Made by a program: the position numbers and the translations under genes. Positions 1 through 10,900 of a DNA stretch of 64,000 nucleotides are shown here, in pieces. The notes below the pieces were generated by a model, which saw nothing but the letters and a program-made list of their open reading frames with translations, did no database searches and was not told where the DNA came from. The stretch is taken from assembly GCF_014279995.1 (NCBI RefSeq), contig NZ_CP047935.1, positions 124,001 through 188,000 on the forward strand. Reading direction: 5' to 3'. Numbering within the stretch: the stretch's first letter is position 1; each line of letters starts with the position of its first letter. Source of the stretch: Synechococcus sp. BIOS-E4-1. GTDB lineage: Bacteria; Cyanobacteriota; Cyanobacteriia; PCC-6307; Cyanobiaceae.

Positions 1-1
1 G

Positions 2-1138
2 AACAATCTTGAGTTAGAACCCCAAGTCGTCCATGCGGGCATGGCCCCGTTGCAATATGTGGTTACCGCAGGCCGCTTGCCAAAAATTCCGCTGTTTGTA
101 GAGGGCTTCAGTACTCTTCAGCCCACATCAATGGCGGAAGTTCGCCTGGCTCAGCCTCTGCGTTCTCTTTGCAGCTGTCCCGGTGTGCAGGCAACAGTTC
201 ATATGAATCAAATGCAGTTGCCTTCAAATGCTGGACATGTGAAACGTATTCTGATCTGGCAACGACCAATTTTTCGTTTGCGGCAGTTTGATTTTGACAA
301 TATACAAAAATTACTCAAAAGTGATTATATCTTGGTCATTGATTGGGATGATGATCCAGATCATTGGCCAGTTCTTGCTCAAGATAACTATGTTAGTTTC
401 CAAATGGTGCATGCTGTTCAGGTCTCCAAGCCTGAACTTGCTGAAATGATAAAAAAATGGAATCCCAATGTGGCTGTTTTCCCCAATATGATTGAACGTT
501 TGGCGCCTTTGGCGTCGCCTGGCGTGAAGAGGGCTGGTTCGGGTCTGAGAATGTTTTTTGGAGCCCTTAATCGTGAAAATGATTGGGAGCCGCTCATCGA
601 AGATTTGAATAAAGTTTTGAGTTCAGATCATGATTTTTGGAGCGTTTCTGTTGTTCACGACAGGAAATTCTATGATTCGCTTGAATTGCCCAATTCTCGA
701 AAGTCTTTTGTTCCTATTTGCCCTCATTCCACCTATATAGAAGAGATGTCGCGCTGTGATTTTGTTTTTTTACCCTTGCTCGATAATCGTTTTAATCAGT
801 TTAAATCTGATCTCAAAGCCTTAGAAGCAGCTGCAAATGGCCTGGCGGTCTTGGCAAGCCCTGTCGTCTATCAATCTTCCGTGCGGCCTGGTATTACAGG
901 TGAATTGTTTGATTCACCTAGTCAAATGGTTGCGCATCTTTCAGCTTGGAGACGAAATCCTGATCTCGTCAAAAAAATGGGTTTCAATGGTCGTAGGTGG
1001 GTTGCAGAAGAACGGATGTTTGCCTATCAAGTGGCTGAACGTGAAGCCTGGTACCGCCAGCTTGCCGATCGGCAGCAGCAGCTCAATCAAGAGTTGCTCG
1101 CGAGAGTTCCTCAATTGAAGGCCTCAATATCTTCTTGA
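2..1138 (+). CDS. Glycosyltransferase-like protein, 5' end outside the window
   Basis: The frame is open to the window edge (an in-frame ATG lies at 41), so the true start is probably upstream and this is a C-terminal part of at least 365 residues. The second half resembles the nucleotide-sugar-binding half of GT-B glycosyltransferases: a stretch around residues 255-275 rich in small residues (LKALEAAANGLAVLASPV) is the usual 'E-A-x-x-x-G-x-P-V/L-A-S' donor-binding region, followed by a segment on target selection and a helical tail (MGFNGRRWVAEERM). A likely role is transfer of sugars onto a surface glycan or a protein. The gene's last 56 bases overlap the 3' end of the convergent hydrolase gene. 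Acceptor and donor cannot be read from sequence. Confidence is moderate for the family and low for any specific role. Confidence 0.65.
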   Translation, partial: NNLELEPQVVHAGMAPLQYVVTAGRLPKIPLFVEGFSTLQPTSMAEVRLAQPLRSLCSCPGVQATVHMNQMQLPSNAGHVKRILIWQRPIFRLRQFDFDNIQKLLKSDYILVIDWDDDPDHWPVLAQDNYVSFQMVHAVQVSKPELAEMIKKWNPNVAVFPNMIERLAPLASPGVKRAGSGLRMFFGALNRENDWEPLIEDLNKVLSSDHDFWSVSVVHDRKFYDSLELPNSRKSFVPICPHSTYIEEMSRCDFVFLPLLDNRFNQFKSDLKALEAAANGLAVLASPVVYQSSVRPGITGELFDSPSQMVAHLSAWRRNPDLVKKMGFNGRRWVAEERMFAYQVAEREAWYRQLADRQQQLNQELLARVPQLKASISS

Positions 1139-2090
1139 GGGCAGTATTCACTCGATCTGGTGCTTCATCGTGAGGACAATGACCTGCCCCGTCGATGATC
1201 TTTAATGATTGAACGCAACTAAATGTTTTAGTCCAGCGTTCAGCCTCTGCGAGTGGTTCCCAGGGATCTTTTTCTCCCCAGATCAGATGCACAGGAATAG
1301 GTAGGTTTGTCATGAGCTCGGGTGCTAAGTAGTCATCAAACAGATTGATGAAACCTCGGAAAGCTTCCGCTGCTCCAGAGCGTTGCGTTGGCTGGTACAG
1401 AAGCTCAACGAGCTGATCGTCCACGTTGTCGCCACTGGGGTAAGCCTGTTTCAAAACACTTCTGATCACTCTTGGGCGTGCAGCATTGCGGAATAAGGCT
1501 GTGCTCAGCCAGCGTTGGCTGACCAGTGTCTTCAAGAGCGGCCTGATCCAGGCCATCCAGGCTGGTTGGTTTGCCAGTTGCTTGTCGTCCATCAGCCGTT
1601 GAGCGCAGTCGATCAGCACCACTCCTTTGCATTGCTCTTCAAGCAGTTGCGCGGCGCGTAAGCACACGACTCCGCCAATCGAGTTGCCGACCAAAAGCAC
1701 CGGACCTTGCACCACTGCCTTGCAGAAGTCGGCAACCTGCTTGCCCCAGAGATCGAAGCTATAAACGAGGGCTTGACTGTGATCTGCTTGGTCTAGAGCA
1801 GGTTGTTCGCCTGCCAGCAGTGCCTGAGGCTGGCTGCTGCCGCCAAAGCCAATCAGGTCAAGGGCATAGGAAGGGGTTTGTTGCCCCAGCACAGGCAGAT
1901 TGTGACGCCAGTGATTGCTGCTGGCGCCGAAGCCGTGCACCAGGACGACAGAGGGAACAGTGCTGTTCTGCTTGTGCTCTGAAGTGTCTGCATAGCACTG
2001 CCAGGCCACCTCAAGGCTGCTGCCGTCGGCTTGTTTCCAGGTCCAGATTGATTCAGCTGGCACCAGCGATTGATGCGTCGTCGCTGCCAT
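1083..2090 (-). CDS. Alpha/beta hydrolase
   Basis: This is a 335-residue alpha/beta-hydrolase-fold protein. The oxyanion-hole motif HGFG follows the first core strand (residues 52-55). The nucleophile elbow GNSIG places the catalytic serine near residue 137. A strand ending in WGEKDPWEP supplies the likely acid, and GAGHCPHDEAP near residue 300 supplies the histidine. No signal peptide is evident, so it is probably cytosolic. The start overlaps the 3' end of the upstream RND pump gene by 38 bases on the same strand, which suggests co-transcription. The substrate is unknown; relatives include esterases, haloperoxidase-like and C-C hydrolases. Confidence 0.85.
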   Translation of the reverse strand: MAATTHQSLVPAESIWTWKQADGSSLEVAWQCYADTSEHKQNSTVPSVVLVHGFGASSNHWRHNLPVLGQQTPSYALDLIGFGGSSQPQALLAGEQPALDQADHSQALVYSFDLWGKQVADFCKAVVQGPVLLVGNSIGGVVCLRAAQLLEEQCKGVVLIDCAQRLMDDKQLANQPAWMAWIRPLLKTLVSQRWLSTALFRNAARPRVIRSVLKQAYPSGDNVDDQLVELLYQPTQRSGAAEAFRGFINLFDDYLAPELMTNLPIPVHLIWGEKDPWEPLAEAERWTKTFSCVQSLKIIDGAGHCPHDEAPDRVNTALKKILRPSIEELSRATLD

Positions 2091-5000
2091 CCTGCTGCTT
2101 TTGCTTGAACAACCGTGCCTCCAGACCTTTGATCACAACATAAAAGGGTGGCACCACACCCAGAGACAGCACTGTGGCAACCAATAGGCCACCGAAAATC
2201 ACAGTTCCAAGCGACTGCTGACTGTGAGAGCCGGCTCCATTGGCCACCACCAGTGGAAGAAAACCGGCGAGGGCCGCGATCGCTGTCATCAGGATCGGAC
2301 GAAGACGCGATTCAGCAGATTCGATGACCGCTTCAACAGCAGACTTGCCCTGTTGAAGTCGCTGTTCGGCGACCTCAACGATCAAAATTCCGTTTTTGGC
2401 GGCCAGGCCGATCAGGGTCACAAGCCCAACCTGCGCGTAAATATTGAGATCAATCGAGCGCATACTCAGGAAAGCCAGCGCTCCGAGCATCGCCAGAGGA
2501 ACCGTCGCCAGGATGATCACTGGGGTCACGTAGCTTTCGTACTGGGCTGAAAGCACGAGGTAAACGAACAGCAGGCCGAGTCCAAAGACCACCAGGCTGG
2601 CGTTTCCGGAGGAGAGTTGAAGTGCTGCGAGACCAGTAAAAGCAGAACCGATGTTGGTGAAATTTTCCTGCTTGAAGATCTGCTGCATGGTGTCAAGCGC
2701 CTGACCGCTGCTCTTGCCGGCGGCCTCAGAACCCTGAATCAGAATCGATCGGTATAGGTTGTAGTGATTGATCACAGGTGGGGCGCTGCTGAGATCGATG
2801 CTGGCGAACTGGGAGACCTGCACCAGGTTTCCTTCTCTGTCGTGAACGTAGATATCAAGAATGTCGTCGAAGTTCTTACGCTGATCAGGAGTTCCCTGCA
2901 CATAGATGTTGCGGACTTGTCCGCTTTCGTAGGTGATTCCTGAGTAGTTGCCACCAGTCACAATTGCGATGGTGTTCATTGCCTCCTGGTAGTCGACGTT
3001 GAGTGCACCCATCACATCGCGGTCAATCGACAGACCGACGGCGGGAGAACTGGGATTGAACTGGGTGAAAACGCTGGAGAAATCACCGCTGGCATTGGCT
3101 GTCTTGATCAGCTTTCCTGCCATCTCGGAGAACTCGTTGAAACCGAAGGTGCCATTGCTGAGATCGTTGAACTGGAAATAGAAACCACCCGATGGAGAAA
3201 ATCCAGGAACTGCCGGTGGCGCGATGGCAATGGCAAGACCGCTGCTCAGTTCGATCAACTGCGCATTCAGACGTTCAATAATCGCGTCGGCACTGTCCTT
3301 GGAGTTTCTTCGCTCCGAGATAGGTTTGAAACCATAGAAAAACAGACCTTGATCGGGACTTGAACCGTTGAAGCCAGCCCCGTTGATCACTGATGCGTTT
3401 TCAATGTCATCTTCTTTTCGGAGAATTTCAGCAATCTGAATGCCGACCTTTTGGGTCTCGACCAGGGATGCACCGTTCTGCAACTGGAAAATACCCATCC
3501 CATACCCCTGGTCTTCTTCAGGAATGAATGCACCCGGGATGGCGTTGAAGGCCAGCAGAGTCAGCACCATGCCGGCCACCAGAACTGTCATCACAAGTTT
3601 TCTGGCTTTGATCAACTGTTGAAGAAGATTGGCGTAAGCCTTTTGAAGTCGACCAAATCCGGCATTGAAGCTTTCGAAAATCCGGGATAGATTGGCGCCG
3701 GCGAAGCCACCAATCAGTACTCCGGCGACATAAGTCCAGCTCCCGAAGGAATTGGCACTGAATTTGCCGAAGGCCAGCCCGACGATCACTCCGGCGACGA
3801 TCCAGCCCCAGCCCTTCGGTTGTCTCGGCTGCTCTTTTGGAAGGATCAGACCCGAAAGCATGGGTGAAAAGGTGAGGGCATTGAACGCAGAGATTCCGAT
3901 CGAGAAAGCGATTGTTAAAGCAAATTGTTTATAGATGATGCCGATACTGCCTGGATAGAAGGCCACGGGAACGAACACGGCCATCAACACCAGGGCTGTT
4001 GCCACCAATGCACCAAACAGCTCCCCCATGCACTCCATCGCTGCCTGTCGGGGCCGCATTCCCTTTTCGATGTTGCTTGAGACCGCTTCGATGACAACGA
4101 TGGCGTCGTCCACGACCAAACCGGTGGCAAGCACTAGGCCGAGCAGAGTCAACTGATTGATTGAAAAGCCGAAGGCCTTCAGAAAGCCAAAAGCGCCCAC
4201 CAGTGAAATCGGGATGGCGAGGCTGGGAACGATGGTTGCCCTCCAGTTTTGAAGGAAAAGAAACAGAATCACCAGCACCAGGATGATGGCCAGGCCAAGC
4301 GCATCGATCACACCTTCAACGGAGGCTTCAATGAACTGGCCGATGTCGTAGATCTGATCGACCCTCACGCCCGGAGGAACAGTTGCAGCGAATTTGTTCA
4401 TCTGTTCAACGACAGCCTTGGAGACGTCCAGGGCATTGCTGGTTGGCGTCTGAAACACGGCCACGGTGAGAGCTGGTTGGCTTTTTTTGTCGGTGGCCTG
4501 AATGGTGTAAGTGTTGGTCCCGTAGCGCACCTCTCCGACATCACGGAGCTTGAGAAGATTTCCGGTTTCTGTACGGCTAATGATCAGATTCTCGAACTGT
4601 TCAATCGTGATCAGATTGCCGTTGTCCTCAACCAGGATTGGATAGGTGAATGTCTGATCGCCGGAGGCTGGCGGTCCTCCGATGAGTCCGCCGATCGCCA
4701 CACTGTTTTGTGCCTTCACCGCCGAAATCACATCCTCGGAAGTCAGCCCGTTGGCGGTCAATTTGTCTGGATCCACAAACAGCCAGAAGGCAGGAGTGGC
4801 TCCGCCGTAGACGGTCACCGTCGCCACGCCTTCGACTCTGGAAAGGGGGTAATAAAGCTGCTCGTAGATCAGGCCATTGAGATAACTGATATCGAACTGG
4901 CCTTCGGTCGAACCCACCTGGTAAGCCAAAAGAATGGAGGGGGTGCTCTGCTTCACAGAGACACCTGTGTCAGACACCTGTTTCGGTAGCTGGGGCAGCG

Positions 5001-5346
5001 CCAGGCTCACCCTGTTCTGAACATTGACTTGGTCGATATCGATATCTGTTGTTTCATCGAAATAGACACTGATCGAGCTGTTTCCCTCCATGTCGCTGTT
5101 GGAGGTGATGTAACTGACCCCGGGCGTGCCGTTGATTTGTTGCTCCAGTGGATTGGTGACTGCCTGCTCGGTCACCTCCGCATTGGCACCGCTGTATCCA
5201 GAGCTGACCTGGATCACTGGGTTGGCAATGTTCGGCAGGCTGGCGATCGGAAGCGTAGGGATGCTGATCACACCCACCAGCACGATCAGAATGCTGCAGA
5301 CCGTTGTCAGAACCGGCCGTTTAATGAACTTGTCTGAGAAGGACAT
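2053..5346 (-). CDS. RND-family efflux transporter (HAE1/AcrB type)
   Basis: This 1097-residue inner-membrane proton antiporter of the AcrB/MexB class would export hydrophobic or toxic compounds together with a periplasmic adaptor and an outer-membrane channel. It starts with the family-typical MSFSDKFIKRPVLTTV, has the first long periplasmic loop (SGYSGANAEVTEQAVTNPLEQQ), the transmembrane-4 proton-relay pair in GLVVDDAIVVIEA (near residues 405-415), and the second-half hallmarks ending in GLAAKNGILIVE and ESRLRPILMTA. Length is in the usual range of about 1030-1100, with a hydrophilic insert near residue 500 (QPRQPKGWG). The adaptor gene lies 7 bases upstream, so the two form an operon. No TolC-type gene is present in the window. 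Confidence 0.96.
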   Translation of the reverse strand: MSFSDKFIKRPVLTTVCSILIVLVGVISIPTLPIASLPNIANPVIQVSSGYSGANAEVTEQAVTNPLEQQINGTPGVSYITSNSDMEGNSSISVYFDETTDIDIDQVNVQNRVSLALPQLPKQVSDTGVSVKQSTPSILLAYQVGSTEGQFDISYLNGLIYEQLYYPLSRVEGVATVTVYGGATPAFWLFVDPDKLTANGLTSEDVISAVKAQNSVAIGGLIGGPPASGDQTFTYPILVEDNGNLITIEQFENLIISRTETGNLLKLRDVGEVRYGTNTYTIQATDKKSQPALTVAVFQTPTSNALDVSKAVVEQMNKFAATVPPGVRVDQIYDIGQFIEASVEGVIDALGLAIILVLVILFLFLQNWRATIVPSLAIPISLVGAFGFLKAFGFSINQLTLLGLVLATGLVVDDAIVVIEAVSSNIEKGMRPRQAAMECMGELFGALVATALVLMAVFVPVAFYPGSIGIIYKQFALTIAFSIGISAFNALTFSPMLSGLILPKEQPRQPKGWGWIVAGVIVGLAFGKFSANSFGSWTYVAGVLIGGFAGANLSRIFESFNAGFGRLQKAYANLLQQLIKARKLVMTVLVAGMVLTLLAFNAIPGAFIPEEDQGYGMGIFQLQNGASLVETQKVGIQIAEILRKEDDIENASVINGAGFNGSSPDQGLFFYGFKPISERRNSKDSADAIIERLNAQLIELSSGLAIAIAPPAVPGFSPSGGFYFQFNDLSNGTFGFNEFSEMAGKLIKTANASGDFSSVFTQFNPSSPAVGLSIDRDVMGALNVDYQEAMNTIAIVTGGNYSGITYESGQVRNIYVQGTPDQRKNFDDILDIYVHDREGNLVQVSQFASIDLSSAPPVINHYNLYRSILIQGSEAAGKSSGQALDTMQQIFKQENFTNIGSAFTGLAALQLSSGNASLVVFGLGLLFVYLVLSAQYESYVTPVIILATVPLAMLGALAFLSMRSIDLNIYAQVGLVTLIGLAAKNGILIVEVAEQRLQQGKSAVEAVIESAESRLRPILMTAIAALAGFLPLVVANGAGSHSQQSLGTVIFGGLLVATVLSLGVVPPFYVVIKGLEARLFKQKQQDGSDDASIAGAS

Positions 5347-5353
5347 CGCTGGT

Positions 5354-6595
5354 TCAGTCCTTCGTTGTGGTTGTCGTTGTTGTGGTCGGGGCGCTTTGTT
5401 GCGATGAGCTGGCAGGCGCCACTTTCACTGGCATACCGCTGCGCAGTTGACTGGTATTGCTGACTGCCACTCTGTCCGCTCGGTTCAGCCCGGATTGCAC
5501 GGGGTAGAAATTGTTTTGAAGTTGACCCAGCTTCACCTTGGTCTGCATCACGATTGGTGTTGCGGGGGGCAGCTTTTCCAGTGTTTTCTTAGTTGCTTCT
5601 GGAACATTCGCTGAGGCTTTGATCCCCGGCAGGGCTCTGCTCAGCGGGATCAACTTGTAAACGAAAGGTTGTTCCGCTTGCATCATCACCGCCTGAACAG
5701 GCACAGCGAGAGTTTGCTTGCTTCCAGTGATGATTGCGCTTTTCACGAATTGTCCGGTCTTCAGCTGTTCGGTCAGATTGGGGAACTCCGCTTTCACGAG
5801 CACGGTGTTGGGTGCACTGGAACTACTGCTCGTCCCGAAGTAGGGGGAGATGAACACCACTGAACCCTCTCCTTGCACAGGGGGATCTCCCTGTGAGACC
5901 ACCTTCACGCTCTGGCCGATCGCCACGTCTCCTGCATGAGTGGCTGGTATCTCCATCAAGGTCCAAAGGTTTGAGTTATTCACGATGCCGGTGATGTCCT
6001 GCCCGGTCTCGATGTAATCGCCGAGCTTCACCCTGTCGAGATTGCCGATGACGCCGTCGATCGGTGAACGCACAAATTTGTATCCGAGGTTTGCTGCAGC
6101 GGTGCGTGCCTGATCGCGAGAGGTGATCGCCTGGGTGGCGTACTGGTCTCGCAGTTCGGCTGAGGTCGCTCCGTTCTGGAAGAGGAATTCGTACCGTTCG
6201 GCATTGAGCCTGTCGGTCAGGGCTTGTGCCTTGGCGGCATCCAATGCAGCGCTTTCCTGCACGTTGTCGAGTACAAGAATCGGCTGACCGGCTTTGACTT
6301 GCTGACCCTCCTTAGCCAGCACCTGGACCACACGACCCTCCGTCTCAGGTTTCAGAGCCACAGTGGTGGTGGACTCCAGCATGCTGATGGCCTGGATGTT
6401 GGGTTCAAAGGTGGCGTCGCTGATCGTTGCCGTCTGCACTGTCAGCATCGATCGCGCAGCTTGCTTGGGCTTGCCGCAGCCTGTGACCAGTGCCACGGCG
6501 GCAAGAGTGCACAACACGGTTCGCCGCACAGAAACCCACTCAGATAGGCCGGACCTTACCGGTTTTTGCTCAGTCCGCAGCGCATCAGAGGGCAT
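5354..6595 (-). CDS. RND periplasmic adaptor (membrane fusion protein)
   Basis: This is a 413-residue HlyD/AcrA-type adaptor that bridges the RND pump encoded 7 bases downstream to an outer-membrane channel. The N-terminus holds a lipoprotein signal (LAAVALVTGC, lipidated Cys near residue 40). Then come the biotinyl-lipoyl-like halves (VALKPETEGRVVQVLAKEG and FVRSPIDGVIGNLDRV), a short alpha-hairpin between them, a beta-barrel and a threonine-rich tail. The leader upstream of the signal peptide is long; a GTG or TTG around residues 20-23 may be the real start. It is probably transcribed with the pump and perhaps the hydrolase. Confidence 0.93.
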   Translation of the reverse strand: MPSDALRTEQKPVRSGLSEWVSVRRTVLCTLAAVALVTGCGKPKQAARSMLTVQTATISDATFEPNIQAISMLESTTTVALKPETEGRVVQVLAKEGQQVKAGQPILVLDNVQESAALDAAKAQALTDRLNAERYEFLFQNGATSAELRDQYATQAITSRDQARTAAANLGYKFVRSPIDGVIGNLDRVKLGDYIETGQDITGIVNNSNLWTLMEIPATHAGDVAIGQSVKVVSQGDPPVQGEGSVVFISPYFGTSSSSSAPNTVLVKAEFPNLTEQLKTGQFVKSAIITGSKQTLAVPVQAVMMQAEQPFVYKLIPLSRALPGIKASANVPEATKKTLEKLPPATPIVMQTKVKLGQLQNNFYPVQSGLNRADRVAVSNTSQLRSGMPVKVAPASSSQQSAPTTTTTTTTKD

Positions 6596-7928
6596 GCCTG
6601 CACATTTCTGCTGGCCGGTGATCGGGCAGGAAGCAATGGATGATTCCGTTGATCCGATTGAGATGGTGGATCAGCAGACCTGAGCAAGAGATTGTTGTCG
6701 GGTTGATCAGACTGTTTTGCACAGTTTTTCCACAGGACTGCAGCAGCAGATCTCAGCTGCGGGACTGGCTTTTGGTTGAGGCAGGGGAAAAGTCCTTTCC
6801 TCGCTTGCTGACAGCTGCGCCAGTCGTTTCTGCTTGTGAACTGTTGCTTGCGTATTCAGGCAAAAGCCAATGCAGCACATGCTTCTTGCGATCCGTATTT
6901 TTGCTTGAAAAAAAAAGAGCTGTTTTCACAGTTCGTTTGTTGGCGTGGCCTGATGAAGGGGTTGACAGCTCATGGCCTGAGTTGCGCGAGACCCCGGATG
7001 CGATGCCCGTCCTCGTCAGTGTGGAAAATTATTGGGCGTCGGATGGTCGTCACGCCCTGGCGCAGGCTGCCATTGCAGGATGCTTGTTTCAGCAGGGTTG
7101 CAACCGTCGGTGGTGCGTCATGACCTCGGCGTTCTGTTCCGTTGCGAGTTCTGCATGCTTTGAAGGACCGATCCAACAACTAGCGCATGTTGTGTGTTGC
7201 TCTGAAGCGACCCTCCGTAGCCGAGCGGGAGAGTGGAACAGGATGGAGTGCCTTGCTCATCCCCCCTCCTGTGACTTAGGGGTCTTGCTGCGGGTATCGA
7301 AAGCATGAAAGAAGCAGCAATCAGACTGTGATAAGCCTCACTGCCACTCTTTGGCCAAGAGCAGCTTGCACAGCGCGAACTGGTGTAGATCGATCCGAAG
7401 ACCTTCTTGCCATCGTCGAGAACAGCGTGAGGAATCACCTGGAAGCCGGCACAGTTCTCTAAGGACGAGAGCTCCCCTCCGTGGTGATGGCCGCGGCCTG
7501 CAAAGCCTTGGAAGCTCCCATGAACATCGAGGCGAGGGCCCTTGGAGTGGCGGGACTGCTTGAAGATCTTTCTATCCAATAAGGTCTTCCGGGCGAAGGA
7601 TTGAACCGGTATGCCTCATTGATGAACTGATGGGGCGCTGACTCTTCCAATCACAAACGCCAATACCTCTTGTAAACCCCACCTGGAAGACGCCCCCCGT
7701 TGACCGCCAAGGTCAGAGAAGCGCAAATGATGATTCAAGGGTTATCGGTCTGTGGTGAGCCACATCAATAGCGACGGTGAGTCCAAGGAACTGATCTCTT
7801 TATGGCTCCATTGCTTATTGCCGCTGGATCGATCGGAAGTGGGTTCAAGCAAGGCTGGAGAACGCTCCAGAGATGTTCTGCCTCCTTGGAGGACAGCTCT
7901 AAATCACCAGTAAAATCCTGTTAATCCG
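6596..7928. other. Gene-poor interval between the efflux operon and the TPR cluster
   Basis: About 1.3 kb has no reading frame that I accept as an intact gene. Long frames on both strands (for example 6640-7308 plus and 7118-7579 minus) have odd composition rich in Cys, Ser, Arg and Trp and no recognisable fold. One segment near the right end does look like decayed coding sequence and is listed separately. The first about 150 bases must hold the promoter of the minus-strand efflux operon. Confidence 0.5.
7361..7582 (+). pseudogene. Decayed fragment of an unidentified protein, in-frame stop
   Basis: Read from 7361, this frame gives an ordinary helical protein sequence (RSEDLLAIVENSVRNHLEA, then after an in-frame TAA at 7460-7462, SVVMAAACKALEAPMNIEA and GVAGLLEDLSIQ) before a normal stop at 7580-7582. 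Composition on both sides of the TAA is coherent and the frame is kept, which fits a gene inactivated by one point mutation and truncated at its 5' end. I do not recognise the family. The other frames over this stretch are low-quality. A new short gene starting after the stop is an alternative. Confidence 0.4.
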
Positions 7929-10900
7929 ATGATTGACGACATGACAGATTTGATCGTAATCCAAGAGCTTTCAGCGGCTGGTCGTCATCAGGAATGTCTA
8001 CAGGCTTGCCAAAATGCCTTACAGGTTAATCCAGAAGAGGCCTATGCCTATAAATACACAGGTAAGTCCTTACTGGCTTTAGGGCAATTCGAAAAAGCAC
8101 AGCAATGCCTAGTAAAAGCTCATCAACTCGATGGGAGCGATCCAGAAATTGTTAAAGACATTGGCAATATAGCCTTGAAGCTTGGCAACCAGAACGCCGC
8201 ACTTGGATGGTACGAAAAAGCGTTAGAAGTCAATAATAATTATGCTCCTGCTCTCAACAATCTCGCCAATCTCAAACGGCAGTCAGGCAACAATCAAGAA
8301 GCTGTCGATCTATTCAAGCGAGCCATCTGGTCAGACCCAAAATTGATCCAGGCATACATAGGAGCAGCAGCCAGTTTTCTGGCGATAGGTGATATTGATC
8401 AAGCCGAAGCATTCGCAAATCAAACCCTAGCAATCAACGAAAGCACCCCAGGAATCAATGAAATTCTTGGCATTATCTCTCAAAACAGAAGCAAGCCCGA
8501 TCAAGCTATTGAGTGCTATCAGAACGAGTTAAGAATTAATCCCAAATCTAGTAACTCATTGCTCAATTTAGGGCTTCTGCTGCTTCAGAAGGAACAGCCT
8601 TCAGCAGCGGTGGAATCACTCTCAAAGGCATCAGCTCTTGCTCCAAGCGAGCAGTGCTCACTTTATTTGGCGCAGGCCTATCAAAACCTAGGGCAATTCA
8701 AAGAAGCAATTATTGAATATAAGAAAGTAGATATTAACAAATCCAAGAACAAGATGATTCCTTTCAATCTTGGACTCTGCTTGCTCAATATCGGAAATAA
8801 TATCGATGCAATTGAAGCGTTTAAGATTGCCGTTCAGCTTGATGAGTCATTCATTCCCGCCTGGGGAAATATAGGTACTGCTCTTGTAAATGAAGGGAGG
8901 CACCAAGAAGCCCTAACAACAACACAAAAAGTTCTTGATCTAAGTCCTGAAAACCCAGGTGCCTACATGAACCTGGGCGGGATCTACAAAGAACTTGGCC
9001 AGCTCGATCAAGCGCTTGCAGCAACCCTGAAGTCCCTAGAGCTCGAGCCTGAAAACTCCGATGCTTACATTAGCTTGGGTGGGATTTATAAAGAGCTCGG
9101 TCAGCTCGATCAAGCACTTGCGGCAACCCTGAAGTCCTTAGAGCTCAAATCTGATAACCCCACTGCCCAAATGAACCTGGGCACTATCTATCAAAACCTC
9201 GGAAACCTTGACCACGCTCTCACCTCCACTCTCAACTCCCTAGAGCTACAACCAGATAACCCCGCTGTCTACATAAACCTGAGCGGTATCTACATGGATC
9301 TCGGCAATCTTGATCAAGCTCTCACCTCCAATCTCAAATCCTTAGAGCTCAAACCAGATAACCCCGCTGCCCACATGAGCCTGGGCAGCATCCACAAAGC
9401 ACTCGGAAACCTTGATCAGGCGCTTGTCTCAACCCTCAAATCACTTGAACTCAAAGCAGACAACCCCACTGCCCACATGAACCTTGGCAGCATCTATCAA
9501 GACCTTGGCAACACTGATCAAGCTCTCGCCTCTACTCACAAGTCCCTAGAGCTCAATCCTGATAACCCATATGCGCACATGAACCTTGGCAGCATCTATC
9601 AAGACCTCGGCAACACTGATCAAGCTCTTGCCTCCACTCGCAAGTCCCTAGAGCTCAATCCTGATAATCCAGATGCCCACATGAATCTAGGCGGTATCCA
9701 CAAAGAACTCGGCAACCTTGATCAAGCACTCACCTCCACTCGCAAGTCCTTAGAGCTCAATCCTGATAACCCAGATGCCCACATGAACCTGGGGGGTATT
9801 CACAAAGAACTCGGCAACCTTGATCAAGCACTCACCTCCATTCTCAAATCCCTTGAGCTCAAGCCTGATAACCCCACTGCCCACATGAACCTTGGCAGCA
9901 TCCAAAAAGAACTTGGGAACCTTGATCAGGCGCTTGCCTCAACCCTTAAGTCCCTTGAGCTCAAAGCTGATAACCCAAGTGCCTACATGAACCTTGGCAG
10001 CATCTATCAAGACCTCGGCAACACTGATCAAGCTCTTGCCTCTACTCACAAGTCCCTAGAGCTCAATCCTGATAATCCAGATGCCCACATGAACCTAGGC
10101 GGTATCCACAAAGAACTCGGCAACTTTGATCAGGCTCTTAGCTCAACCCTCAAATCACTAGAGCTCAATCCTGATAATCCAGATGCCCACATGAACCTAG
10201 GCGGTATCCACAAAGATCTCGGCAACATTGATCAGGCTCTTGCCTCCACACTTAAGTCCCTAGAACTAAAGCGTGAAAACTCAGCAGCATTATGCAAACT
10301 TGGCCTGATTAAGATGACTTTAGCGCAGACCAAAGAAGCAAGAAAATATCTATTCGAGGCGATTTCACATAACACTCAAGAGTGCGAAGCGTACTTCTCA
10401 CTAAGCCATATGCTGGAGAAAGAAACAGACGCAGAGGCGCTCATTGAATTAATCAAACAAGTCAATACATCTCGCCTCACTCCGAAGACAAGATCATTTA
10501 TCGAATTCGCACTATCAAACTGCTTCCACAAGCTAAAAAGATACGATGAGGCAACAAATCACCTGAAAGCAGCAAATCAAAACAAATTAAAATTACTTCC
10601 TTCGGACTCCGAATTCATCCAAAACGAAATATCGAGAAATCTGACGAACTTCGAGCCTTTAGAAATAACAACCATGGATAAAAATTGCGGGGAAGGAAGG
10701 ATTTTCATTGTTGGCATGCCCAGAAGCGGTTCGACATTACTAGAAACAATATTAAGCATGAGCCCAGAGATCAAAGATCTTGGAGAAAGCAGATCTCTAA
10801 CAAAAGCAATTGCAAAATTCAAGCAACAGAAACGATGCAAATCTGACAATCTAAGTCTCGACAAATTGTACGCACAGATGGAATGCATAAGCAACACAGA

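Noticed and set aside
4249-4989. 246-codon plus-strand frame inside the RND pump gene
   Set aside because: Antisense shadow of a strongly conserved membrane protein.
7218-7240. AGCCGAGCGGGA, like a tRNA-Leu/Ser D-arm
   Set aside because: No T-loop motif within a suitable distance and no acceptor pairing.
6640-7308. 222-codon plus-strand frame upstream of the TPR cluster
   Set aside because: Composition is rich in Cys, Trp and Arg with no hydrophobic periodicity or recognisable motif. It competes with other frames of equal quality; looks like chance.
7560-7660. tRNA-like segment on the minus strand (GGTTCAATCC-type T-loop)
   Set aside because: The bases flanking the supposed T-loop do not pair and no matching D-arm, anticodon arm or acceptor stem can be drawn.
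8952-10277. Regularly spaced repeats as a CRISPR-like array
   Set aside because: The 102-bp period is in frame and codes for 34-residue TPR units with graded divergence; there are no unique spacers between identical short repeats.
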